Positions 36,201 through 46,900 of a stretch of 64,000 bases of DNA are shown here, in pieces (position 1 is the first letter of the stretch; each line of letters starts with the position of its first letter). The notes beneath the pieces were generated by a model. The model was not told where the DNA came from and searched no databases. It saw only the letters and a list, made by a program, of their open reading frames with translations. The DNA lies in contig NC_061473.1 in assembly GCF_022581195.2 (NCBI RefSeq), positions 1,674,001 through 1,738,000 of the forward strand, read 5' to 3'. The stretch is from Helicoverpa zea (Eukaryota; Arthropoda; Insecta; Lepidoptera; Noctuidae). Both the position numbers and the translations under genes were made by a program.

Positions 36201-38986
36201 CCGACTCCTGCTATACACATCGCTATTGACTTACCTAAGAAGTATCCAGAAGCGGAGCTAGCAGTGAGCCCGCCTCGGATGGAGTCGTGCGATATCTCGG
36301 AGATGTAGATGATGGCGACGTTCTGACCAGCTATGCCGACTCCGGCCATGCACATCGCTGACAGCACGAGGGGTATGCTTGATGTTAAGGATATTATTAG
36401 CCATGCGAACTGGAAGTGAGAAATAAAGTGTTATAATTACATGAGAGTGTGTAAGATTGTAGATACCTGCCAATGGTTTATTATCACTGTAATTTAGAAG
36501 TTTGTTGAATAAAAATATTATGGAAATTACAAAAAATAATATATAAGTTTAACATATTCATTTTCAGTCTTAGTTCAGCGGTAAGTAGTTGCAGTGTTTG
36601 GGCTCTCATGGGATTAGGTAAATATAATTTTTAAAAATATAAAAATATTAATTTTATTAAATCGATTATCCCGTACACGTTTAAAGGATATTAAATATCA
36701 GATTCCTAAAGTAAATCAGAAAAATCCTAGGTTCTGAATTGTGACTATAAGCTATTTTTTGTGACAATTAAAACTCTCTCTTTTAAATATCGTCTTCCAA
36801 AAGTAAATCTACTATATACTTTGAGGGTCAATTAAACCTAAAACGTGGTCAGATATCAGTTAACTGTGTCGACCTCATTATAACCTCAACAGTATAAAAA
36901 TCACAAAACATACTCACAACGTAAGGCAGCGTAAACATCATAGTAGCATATTTCCTCCCAAACGTGTTAAAGGCGTACCCACAGAAGGGGCTGATGATCA
37001 GCCCTCCAATGTTCGGCAGGCTGCCCAAGAGTGACACGTCCAGAGAAGACATGGGGCTGGACAGCATCGTGGCATTGGAGAGGAAGTTCACCACGGTGAT
37101 CGATGGCCATGCTGACACGAAGCCTGTTTGGCATGCTTGGAAACATACTGGAAAAGAAACGGGGGCACGCATTAAAGAATGGAGTATTGAGGTGATTATA
37201 AGCTTTTTGGGCAGGATCTGACCAATCCATCCAGTAACGCTGCTAAAATATTTTTTGCCATTTTACATAGACATAATGACACATTTTTATACTGCACATA
37301 TTTATGTTAGACAGTTCTTTCCCGCGGTTTTATCCGCAACCCGGGAAAACTTCCTTATTCCTATGGTCGGATAAAATAGTCTATAGCCTGTTTCTATTAA
37401 TGGTCCATCTAACACTGAAATTATTTTTCAAATAAACACTGAACACTTTAACATTCACAAACTCAGATTGTTTTTATTATCATATTTATATCAGTTCTTT
37501 AAAATCTGAAAATGTATGATTTATTTGAATGACATGACCAGACTATGAAGTCTGCCTTTCTTAGTACATTCAGTTACTAAATTTTTTTATTGTATTATAT
37601 TTATTGTATTGTCTAGGCGGCTGGTTGACGCTTCTCGTGACCAAAAGGATGGCTATTACCTCGGATAAAGGATCAGCATGGCTATCCAACGAGGTAATGC
37701 TGCCAGCCTCTTGGGTACGCGCCCAGTTGACAGCGATGGGGATGAATTTTTTGACGCGTTTTAGATATAGTGTTTTTTAATTGTTTTACTAGGATAGTTT
37801 TTTTTTAGTTGTAAATATCCATGTAAATAAAGCCAAAAAACTTACTAAAATCTGTAATGGTATCGTATGAGGAAATGACATTTCTCGTATTTACTTTTGT
37901 CTATCATCCGTATTTACTTAAATATTAGTTTTACCTACTATTAAATAGTATAATTGATAAGAAATGCCACGTGTTATAGTGTACTACGAATGCAAGATAA
38001 GTGCAAGATGTATGAATCTAAGCACGTTTTTCTAATCACGAGATATTGAACGAACGTGCATCGTCATAACATTTGTGTAGTGCACATATTGCACAAAGCT
38101 CCGAAATGTGGCTAACGGCCAGTTTTTTCATCAAAAGTTAAAGTTAAAGTAATGTCTAAAGTTAAAGCAACGGTCAAATTTGTTTTTTCAAGGCTAAAGT
38201 GACAGCAAAATTCATAGAAAAATTGAATTTAACCGTTACTTTAACTTTAGTCATTACTTTGACTTTTACTTTGGCTTTAACTTTTGATGAAGAAACTGGC
38301 TGTAAGTCCGCTATCAAAAAATGCTATTGTATTGAAAGTATTCCGATTCGATTGTTATGCATCATTTAAAAATAGCATGGCTAATTGTGTATTTTTGCCT
38401 TTTTTCTCGTTACAACCGTCTACTTTTGTTTATTTATACACAGAAGCTGTTGAGGTTCCTTTACTAATAAATAAATAAATAGTTCGATGTTAACTTTTAA
38501 TAACTGAATAACTGTTAAGCCATGAAAAAGAGTAGGTAAGTTACAGGATTTACAGTTAATTAAATCCTTTTCCAATTTGGCAATTTGCAAAACATCTAAA
38601 CGTTCGCCGCAATATAAATTCTACAAACGAAAAACACGCAGGATTATCTCGTAATAATATATTTTTTTGGTTTAGAGCCAGTTTAATTCAAAATTCAAAA
38701 AATAAAGATTAAGTTTAACAAAATTTAAACCGTTTATCAGATTTTCATAAGCTGTAACTAGATCCTACCCAATCACTCAATCTTCAATCAACATTTAAAA
38801 TACGTCCCATTATTTGAATACAGGTGCAACAATACCATATATCATCATCATCGTCCTGCCCTTATCCCAATTTTATTGAAATGCCACATAGGTATAGTTC
38901 AAAACAAAAAAAAAACGTTACTTACTTATTGCAGTAGCCAAACTCTGTATCAAAAACTCCGAAGTCCTCACTTTATCCTTTTCCAT
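30230..38986 (-). CDS. MFS sugar transporter, Tret1-like (gene E), with triplicated exon segment
   Basis: Complete gene. Coding exons in gene order: 38986-38926 (MEKDKVRTSEFLIQSLATAI), 37147-36918, 36409-35965 (or to 36235 or 36100, see the triplication), 35432-35287, 34766-34640, 32095-32012, 31785-31568, 31164-30982, 30490-30230. Using the first donor gives 1485 nt and 494 residues, matching its paralogues; using all three copies gives 584. Seen: GFVSAWPS, FGRKY, YISEISHDSIRGG, PESPVFLV after helix 6, RFGRK, IPFVLTAEVFLPE, VPETKGLSADAIQALF. Predicted sugar transport at the plasma membrane. Helix 7 reads MMGCVVLQVYAE, without QQxSGxN. The exon that is single in A and D is split here after SGYFLG. 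Confidence 0.94.
30722..30787. repeat. Two adjacent near-perfect palindromes in gene E intron
   Basis: GATGTTTATCTAATCATTAG and the following bases form one palindrome (30722-30750). ATTGTTTTAACATTAGA.TCTAATGTTAAAACAAT forms the next (30753-30787). They lie in the last intron of gene E. Confidence 0.7.
33222..33541. mobile_element. SINE pieces, including a tRNA-derived head
   Basis: 33222-33283 is a + strand SINE tail (GGTTAGACTAGAAGCCGACC). 33300-33541 is a - strand element whose reverse complement begins GTCGTGGTGGCCTAGTGGGT and holds the RNA polymerase III A box (TGGCCTAGTGG) and B box (GGTTCGATTCC) at tRNA-like spacing. Intron of gene E. Confidence 0.8.
34035..34150 (+). mobile_element. 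SINE tail fragment
   Basis: GAAGAGGTCAGCTAGGCAGTCGCTCC, CGGTTAGACTGGAAGCTGACCC and TAGTTGGGAGAAGG match the SINE tail. Intron of gene E. Confidence 0.7.
34852..35010 (-). mobile_element. tRNA-derived SINE, 5' part
   Basis: Read on the - strand: GTCGTGGTGGCCTAGTGGGC (A box) ... GCGGGTTCGATTTCAGGTCA (B box, one mismatch) ... GACTGTGTTTGGGATGGCAC, ending at GGTCCCGGCTATCATTGAAC. It shows that the common tail fragments in this window come from a tRNA-derived SINE. It is truncated and is not a functional tRNA gene. Confidence 0.8.
35951..36355 (-). repeat. Three in-frame 135-bp tandem copies in exon 3 of gene E
   Basis: Copies at 36355-36221, 36220-36086 and 36085-35951 are each exactly 135 bp (45 codons) with no stop. 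Each encodes helix 4 and its loop (MCIAGVGIAGQN ... SHDSIRGG ... ASGYFLG) and ends with a splice donor: G|GTAAGT in copies 1 and 2 (exon ends 36235, 36100) and G|GTTAGT in copy 3 (exon end 35965). Copies differ at several residues. Copy 2 reads YMSQIS where the others read YISEIS, losing the conserved Glu. Only copy 1 has the upstream acceptor. Confidence 0.95.
37315..37450 (+). mobile_element. Retroelement tail in gene E first intron
   Basis: CTTTCCCGCGGTTTTATCCG, AATAGTCTATAGCCTG and AAATTATTTTTCAAATAA follow the CGCGGTTTCACCC family order. Confidence 0.5.
38116..38302. mobile_element. PIF/Harbinger-like MITE with AAGTTAAAGT repeats
   Basis: Ends CGGCCAGTTTTTTCATCAAA and TTTGATGAAGAAACTGGCTG are inverted repeats, flanked by TAA on both sides (38113-38115 and 38303-38305). 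A 3-bp TAA target duplication is the PIF/Harbinger pattern. The inside is built of AAGTTAAAGT-type repeats on both arms. First intron of gene E. Confidence 0.75.
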
Positions 38987-40019
38987 GTTCACAGACACTT
39001 TACAAAACCCTCGCTATTCATCAAATGACACATTTCTATAAATTATAACCAACTAAATAGGATCATAGTATCTTTATAATGTAATACTGTTTGCTGCCAC
39101 GCTGGCAAGCAAATAAGTGTGAGGCGAGCGACTCAATTGTCTTCCTTGTTGTCGCTTATCTTATTATTCAATATAGGTTAATGCGTGTTGTTCATAGGTC
39201 GGGAATCGGAAGGATTAATGGTGCTGGTAGCCTGTTTTTTGTCAACTGCGTACCTTTTTCTGTGCTGGTGTGAGTTTGAAGATGTTGCGGTACTTACTGC
39301 TGCTGGCTTTTTCGAGCTTTCTTTTAAGACATAATTTACTGTGTTACCATATCCATGGATATCCTGCCGGGGTTAAGGGATTATTCAAAAGAATTACTTC
39401 GAAATGGCTACAGAAGGAATAAAAATATGTTTGTAAAAGTCTGACACTCTCTCTCACTGCTCCCGCAGTGAAGGGTGTCATCAGATGATTTCCCACATGA
39501 AGAAGGTACCTAGAGTATACACATCCTTTTTAAAAGAATCAAGAATAAGAATCTTTATTTGCAGAGACACGGTATTAGGTACAGGTGTAAGAGAAGAATT
39601 ATTAAAATCTGCCTTTTCAAAAAAGCTCAGCAACATGAAGCTTTCTGAAGTCATTTTATTTTATATTTATTATACAAGCCAGCATAATACTTTTGTAGGT
39701 CAAAGTTAAACAATAAGAACACTGCATTTCCATGTTAAAATGAATGATAAACTTTTAACCTGTGAAGAATTATTGTAGTTAATAATTCGCATGGCCGATA
39801 ACAAGAGCACTCACCCTATAGTCTCGTTTATATCTGATATACAAACATACGCCAATACAAGTTTATTGCTTAGGCTATTTTTGTATACCCTAAGATATAT
39901 TTATTTATTTATTTATAATACTTTTTGCACAAATAGTACAATGGCGGACTTAACGCCTTAGGCGTTTTCTCCCAGTCTACCTTTGGGTGGTGGGGAAATA
40001 GTAGTGGATAATTAAATCT

Positions 40020-40270
40020 TCATTGAAAGTTTTTCATTGGGTAGGTTTGTTCACTTTGCATTTTTTTTCTTAGCCCGAACTGTCCCACTGCTGGGCAAAG
40101 GTCTCCCCATTTTATCTCCCCACCTCTCGCTCCTTCTATTGTTCCCACCAGGTCGTAGGCGACTTGGTCGTCCCGCCATCTTTTCCGGGGCCTACCTCGT
40201 CTGCAGTGGCCGTCTTGTGGTATCCACTGGGTGGAGGCATTTGTCCTGTCTGGATGCATTCAGCGGATGT
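40020..40270 (-). mobile_element. LINE C-terminal coding remnant
   Basis: On the - strand a frame reads TQWIPQDGHCRRGRPRKRWR-DD and ends near a run of sequence meaning CPAVGQF. The GRPRKRW-DD block is characteristic of the C-terminus of LINE reverse-transcriptase ORFs. Confidence 0.75.
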
Positions 40271-40775
40271 GTCCAGCCTAATTCCACTTTAATTTACAGT
40301 AAAACAAATAGACAAATGCAAGGTATCCTTATTTAACAAAATATTTCTTAAAACTTTCGTTTATTATTGAACAAAGTCGCGGGAAAACACAGTATTGTAG
40401 GTATCATCTGGCATTTTTCTTTATTCCGTCTAAGATAATAATGATTTAATTACTTATTTACTATATAGCAGTATAAAAGTTTTAACGGTAGATATGTGAC
40501 AAGACAATATTTATTTTCTTAATCTTTCTTTTAAGAATCTCACAATTGTGGTTAACAGTTTCAATATTTAACGAACTGTGGTAGACAGGTTGTTTCTTGC
40601 ATTCTATGGACCACGTCACTTTCCGAAGAAAATAAGATAGGACTTTCATTATAATCTTTTTTTCTTTCTATCTCAATTTGTTCCGTGGCATTCATGTATC
40701 TTTCTCATCATGATCATTTTCTTACTTGAGTCAATCATTTGAACTACCAAATGAACATAAGTATATGCTAAAATA

Positions 40776-41042
40776 GCCCACCGAATCAGCAAGCTGAAGT
40801 GGCAGTGGGCTGGCCATATTAGCCGAAGAACCGATAACCGTTGGGGTAAACGAGTTCTAGAGTGGAGACCACGCCTCGGCAAACGTAGTGTAGGACGTCC
40901 TCAGGCACGGTGGAGTGATGACTTGCGCAAGACGGCTGGCAGGAGCTGGATGCGAGCAGCCGAAAATCGATCTCAGTGGCGTGCACTTGGAGAGGCCTAT
41001 GTCCAGCAGTGGACTGCTATAGGCTGATGATGATGATGATGA
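40776..41042 (+). mobile_element. RTE-type LINE 3' end with TGA microsatellite tail
   Basis: Open frame AHRISKLKWQWAGHISRRTD ... GRPQARWSDDL ... RAAENRSQWRALGEAYVQQW followed by TGA (41025-41027) and a (GAT)n tail. This is the well-known C-terminal sequence of RTE-clade LINEs, here truncated at its 5' side. The frame is intact, so it is not very old. Confidence 0.85.
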
Positions 41043-41083
41043 TATGCTAAAATACCTACAAACAGACTTTCACAAAGCAGCCC

Positions 41084-41340
41084 GGAGCCTTTTTTTTTTT
41101 TTTTTGAAGATGGTGATTGATACACCCGTGCATCGGAGAGCACGTTAATGTCGGTCCTGCGCCTGATTTCTCTCCGGCATTGCCGTCCCATCGGGCTATG
41201 AGAGTGAAGGAATAGTGAGTGCACCTATGTCAGCGCAAATGCTTGTGCACTATAATATGACCTGCGCAGTTGGCTAATCTCCTTACATGAGCCAGCCGCC
41301 GTAGCCGATAATCGGCTAGGAGGACATCATCATCATGCTA
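41084..41340 (+). mobile_element. Retroelement 3' UTR-like fragment
   Basis: A T-run, GATTGATACACCCGTGCATC, GTCGGTCCTGCGCCTGATTT, TTGCCGTCCCATCGGGCTAT and GCCGATAATCGGCTAGGAGG, ending in CATCATCATCAT. The GC content and trinucleotide end resemble a LINE 3' region. Family not identified. Confidence 0.5.
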
Positions 41341-41730
41341 AAATAGTTTACCAGCTGCCCATTTCAAATAGATCCTAGCTTCTTTGCATATTATTTACTT
41401 AAGCTTGGTTATGAACTACACACATCTAGTACCCATTTCTCCAACATTCTGAAAAACTTCTTTTTATCTCAATCAATGAGAAGCCTAAACCATCTTTATA
41501 CCCAGGCACTACATTAGATACCTACATACTACTGGCCGGTTCCAACAAAAACATACTTAATATTTTATAATAAGTAGGTCTGGGACATAAACCTCATAAA
41601 TTGACCGTAAAAAACCGCTTCCTATCCGAAATTCTTTCTTGTTCTTTAAACTTACCAAATACTTACTTATTTGCATTTGTAGAAGAAGCAAGATAAGACT
41701 TAGGATCTATCATCATGAACCATTAGTAAA

Positions 41731-41892
41731 GACATCATCATCCTCCGGGCCTTTTCCCAACTATGTTGGGGTCGGCTTCCAGTCTAACCGGATTCAGCTG
41801 AGTACCAGTGCTTTACAAGGAGCGACTGCCTATCTGACCTCCTCAAACCAGTTACCCGGGCAACCCAATACCCCTTGGTTAGACTGGTTGAC
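41731..41892 (-). mobile_element. SINE 3' half
   Basis: Reverse orientation: TTTTCCCAACTATGTTGGGG, TCGGCTTCCAGTCTAACCGG, CTTTACAAGGAGCGACTGCC, ATACCCCTTGGTTAGACTGG. One of the best preserved tails in the window. Confidence 0.85.
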
Positions 41893-42470
41893 TATCAATA
41901 AAGACAATAATTTTAATTTACCAATTAACCTCAGTGCCAATATGTAAGAGATAACGTAACAAATGAACTATTTGTTCGAACAGTGTAGCATTTCACACTT
42001 GCACTAAGATAAGCAATGCATGAACCATGTTCATTCATTAATAGATTTATCAATAAGGCCAGTGAACACAAATTGACTATATTGAGTACACTGACATTGG
42101 TCACATCATTTGAGTTTTTCAATAATTATGTTTGGAATACGAAAATGAAATTAAATGAAATGAAATCGTTTATTTTGCAAGTTGGACAGTACATCACTTT
42201 TACACGTCAATCTAAGAACGCTGGGGTCGGCATTTCCTGACTGACTGATCCCTGAGAAGAAACGCCGAAACAAACTCAAGGGTCATAGTCTCTTTTAAAT
42301 ATACTGAATAGTACTTAAGACGGAAAATAAGATTTTTTTTGTCAGTAAGAGTCTGACACTCATTCGTGCTGCACCCACAACTGGAGGGGTTGTTGATAAC
42401 CCATCCCAAAAAAATACTTAGGTATGCAGTTTCATCTAAATTTGGCCGGGCCTTGAAAAGGCTTCCACTA

Positions 42471-42618
42471 ATCATCATCATCTTCCGAGCCTTTTCCCAA
42501 CTGTGTTGGAGTCGGCTTCCAGTCTAGCCGGATTCATCTGAGTACCAATGCTTTACAAGAAGCGACTGCCTATCTGACCTCCTCAACCCAGTTACCCGGG
42601 CAACCCAATACCCCTTGG
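42471..42618 (-). mobile_element. SINE 3' half
   Basis: Second - strand copy within 1 kb, with TTTTCCCAACTGTGTTGGAG and AACCCAGTTACCCGGGCAAC. Just upstream, 42330-42400 has the AGTCTGACACTCATTCGTGC motif of another dispersed family. Confidence 0.8.
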
Positions 42619-42792
42619 AGAGAAATGCACGAGATACAATGTTTAAATAATTATGTCCTAATCTTAGTATTCATTTCATCATTAGTTATTTTTTCCACAA
42701 ACTAAATTTCATGTAACCACGTATCGTAGAGATAATAAGTCATATTTGTAGGATAGGAGTAATAAAAAAACAAAATATTTTACAAATAATGT

Positions 42793-42798
42793 TTTATT
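42793..42798 (-). terminator. Possible polyadenylation signal of the ZP gene
   Basis: TTTATT on the + strand (AATAAA sense), followed in the sense direction by T-rich sequence. It would give a 3' UTR of about 1.15 kb; nearer candidate signals exist, so this is tentative. Confidence 0.3.
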
Positions 42799-43942
42799 TC
42801 TACATATCCTTATCTACAATATTTACAAATACAAACAATAACTTAGGTTTAGATTTTACAATGGAGTTTATACAGCTAAAGTTATAAGTATTGTTATTGG
42901 ACGGAGCTGGTAATAAAATAATTTTATACTCAAATATTTTCATTTTTTTTTTTGTTAATTTGGATCTATTCAAGGTTTAAGAAACTGATAATATTAATAA
43001 ATTCTTAACAACCTAGTCTATTGGTAATACTAATTCAATGAACTTAAGTACAAAACATTTGTTGGCAGTGACATTTATTATTAACAAGGAGTATTTGCAA
43101 GTTAAGATTTTTATTCTTGAAGAAAAAATTACAACGTTAAGACATTTCAATCAATATTCTTAAAGTTGAAGCTAAAATACTCGTAAACAGATGTAACGTA
43201 AAATATGCTCAACACACTTCCAAGGATAAAGTATATAAGTATAGTTCCTTCAACTCTTAATAAAATTCTTGCAAACATTACCGCAGAAGAAAAAGAACTA
43301 ACTTTTAATATAAATCACATTGATACTGCACTTATTCCTGATGATTTTAACAGCACAAAAGTTGTAGAAGCTACGCAAGTACTAGGAATTTAACTGACGG
43401 ATAACAATGAAGGCAAAAACGAATGTATGGAAAAACTGCGAATACGCAAGACGGTATCTCACGAAGCAATCGTATGGAATACTGGTAGATTTTCCCATGG
43501 CAGTCTTATGTAGGCAGTGTGCCTTAATGTCATTTAATTCTGACGATAAAATTGTTCTACCGTTAACTTTAGGATCTTGGCTTGCAAAATTCAGATCTTT
43601 GTGATATTTGGATTCTAAATATGGGAATTATGTTAAGAGGTATGGCCTATTTCTTAATTGGGAAATCGTTCGTATGAAATTATTTGAAAAAGTACTGTTA
43701 CTGTTATTAGATTGGGGATGGCTTATACTAATTGTTTTTTTATCTATATCATCATTTGTACCATAACTTACTCATCGTTGTATGTAACTGAAATCTATCT
43801 TTACAAGTTTCGGACGTTATAAATACTTAATAATCTACTGGTATTGAAACAGAATCATCATCGAGATTTCAGTAAAAAGGTTCATTTATCCTATCTCTAT
43901 AAATAACAGAAAGATAGTAAAGACCAAATAAATTAGATTTTT

Positions 43943-46900
43943 TTACGAAAACTTAGCGGAACCTCGTGATTTCTGCCAACAGTATGATACCACGATACTG
44001 CTCAGCAAGGAAGCGAAGAGTATTAGGGAACCACCCCAGAAAGCTGCGGGAGGTGACATGCAGAACCCAACTGGTTCTGGTAGATCCTCAGCTAACACGA
44101 CCCTCAATCCTTTACCAATGATGGTGGAAGGCTCCATAGTACTGTTTCCAATATGAATGATGTCTCGTCTCCTCCTCCTTGGCTCGATACTTCCAGGGTT
44201 AGGACAGACATCGCAGTCAGTCTTGCATAGTTCCACCTCACATTGAATGATCAGGTCCATCTCATCGGGGAATTTGAAAGCATTGAAAAAGGCAAACGCT
44301 ATGATCGAAGCTCCTGTGTTTCCTGTATCCCTGGTCTTTTGGAAGGCACCGAAGACTTTAGGCTTGAGTACACAACCATTGCTGTCAGTCAAAGGCACAA
44401 CGTTGCGGTTTTCGGAGTCTCTCGCAATACATTCTCTGACTAGGATGTCAAAACCAGCGTCTCCGGTAACAGATACAACTAAGGTCATGGTTTCTCCGAT
44501 CTTGACCAAGCCGTTGGCTTCTGGAGCGAAAGGTCCTCTGCCAGTCTGGATGTCCAATCGAGCCATGGCAGTGTCTCCGCTGAAGTTGCTGGTAATCTGG
44601 TTCAACATGCCCACACTGAGGGAGTGGACCAACTGTTTCTTCAGATTTCCTTCCCACAGACATCTTACTCGCCTAATGTGATCCCACACTTCTTGGATTC
44701 CAATTTCGTTTTGGAGTACCAGAACATTTTCCAAGTACGCTTGACCTTCGTTCTCGAAGTCACTGTAGAATCTGGTTCCGCAAGTGTTGAGGCTGACAGT
44801 GAATGAGAACTTAGCTTGGTTGGAGTTTTCTCTTACATAGACACACTCAGATTCCTTATAATGATCTTGAGAGTAAATGAGCCCGTTATACGGTTTGTTG
44901 AACTCAATGTTGATCGTCATCATTTCTTTGCCGCAGTCGACAGTGATGTCGTGGATATGAGGAGGATGGCGATCGTCATCATCATCAGGGACTTGCGTCT
45001 GTGTGCTTTCTACAACTGTACCGCTAACAGTACCAGAGCTGGAACTAGAACTTGAAGAAGTACTGGAACCCGTGTTCACATTACCAGTTTCCTGAGACAC
45101 GTAGATCGCTTGAGTAGTCTGGTCGGACTGACTGGGTTGGTAGCCAGGCTTTGAGTAATCGTAGCTGGGTTGGGACGGTTGAGAAGGCTGGGAAGGCTGG
45201 TAACTTGGCGAGGGTTGTGGTGGTTGGTAAGTGTTAGAAGGTACATTAGCTGGTTGGCTGGGTTGGTAAGAAGGCGTGGATGGACTAGGAGAGTAAGAGG
45301 GCTGAGATGGTTGGTAAGAGGGTTGTGAAGGCTGGTAAGCGGGTTGCGTTGGTAGACTAGGCTTGTAACTGGGTTGATCAGGTTTGTAATTTGACTCAGG
45401 TTGGTAGGGAGACTCGCTGGGCTGATATGAAGGTTGGCTAGGCTGATACGTGGGGCTTGGTGATGGCCCTTCGCTGTAGGTTGGAGAAGGGCGGGTTCCC
45501 GAAGGTGGGTATCCGGTAGCTGGTGGTAGATAGTTGTTCGCCGGCTCAAAAGGTCTCGGTTTTTCTGGTTTCCCTCCGAAGTACTGACGAGCTGAAAACA
45601 TTTAAGTAAAAATTAATAAATGATCTATTGAAGGGTATTTCCAAAGACCCAAAGTGCTTGTGCCTCATTGCTGGAAAAGGTGTAATAAGTGATTAAAATC
45701 GTGTTGAAAGATAAGTTTACCTAATATACCAAAGTTTATCACTATCGATTTCATGTAGGTACCAGAAAAAAATCGTCGTATTCTGTTTCAATTGCGTTTT
45801 TCCTCATTTAATTCAAGATGTATTTTGTTACAATAATCTCAGTACCTCACTAATCATATCCTTAAAGCTAACTACGAACTATTCCTTAAAACTAAGTCTG
45901 CACCTTTCCTATTCTTCTGCTGGTACAAGCCTTGTATCCACTGCAGGAGGTTGTTCACCATATCATCCACCTCCAGCTGCTTGTCAGGCGACAGGTCCGC
46001 TGGAAACCATTGGCTTCATCAGCAACCAGGAGTTGGAAACCCCTTCACCAAGTACTAGTCTACCAGTTAGATGATGTTGAAGGTATTGCATGATTCAAAT
46101 CTGGGGTCAAGAGCAACCAAGAGTTGAAAACCTCTACACCAATAGTCCACTAGATAGACGGTCTTAAAGGTAGGTAGTTGATAGATGTTGAAATGGTTAC
46201 AGATAGAGTTAAAGTTATTCTAGATTTAGTGATTAAAGAAGTAAGGAAGATATTACAAAAGAAAAAAAGAATAAGACCAATTCATAATGTTACGGCAATA
46301 GTTGAGAAGATTAGTTGTAAGAGGATACAAGCATTAATCAAATTATGACGAATAATGAAATATGAATAGGTCTTTACAAAAGAAACAATGATTAAGTTTA
46401 CAATAGAAAAGGCAACAACAGAATTGATTACACAAGCTTATAAGATTAATGAGGAATCTTAAAAATATATAAAACTATTTAAAGTTAAAGGAACGGAGCG
46501 GAACGGAGTGTTATTCTTTCCTTTGCTTGTAGCAAAGGAAAGAATAACACTCAATAAGTTAATTTTACAATAAAAGATTAATTAAAAGATTTCTAAAACT
46601 ACAGAAAAGAAAAAGATTTAAACAAAGAAAGCATGTTTCGAAACAAAAACAAATGAAGATGATGAAATACAATACATTTTCAAGGAAAACTACTTTGGAG
46701 ATTACAAAGCATAAACTGTGAACGTTTTTAGCGAATAGCAGTTAATTTCCTAAGCTTTATAAATAAGTAGATCTATCTTATCTTAAGCTAATAACCATCA
46801 AAACATTTGCAGTATTTTAGTACATGCTATAAAGTTTGGTGACGTGTATTACGTTCTTTATGACGAGTTTTATTTTAATGTTGTTAAAAATAATTTTAAC

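Larger units (their letters stand above)
38987..42780. other. Spacer between ZP gene 3' end and gene E start
   Basis: Left end should hold the gene E promoter. The rest is largely retroelement debris: two LINE C-terminal remnants, a LINE 3' UTR-like piece and two SINE tails (listed separately). No host exon is supported. Confidence 0.6.

Noticed and set aside
41639..41947. 102-codon + strand open frame
   Set aside because: Most of it is reverse-oriented SINE sequence, as is the 86-codon frame at 56464-56724.
44247..44681. 144-codon + strand open frame
   Set aside because: It is the antisense shadow of the ZP coding exon, which has far stronger domain evidence.
45076..45549. 157-codon - strand open frame in a second frame
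   Set aside because: Shifted frame over the Pro/Gln/Ser repeat region. Repetitive coding DNA keeps other frames open; no domain.
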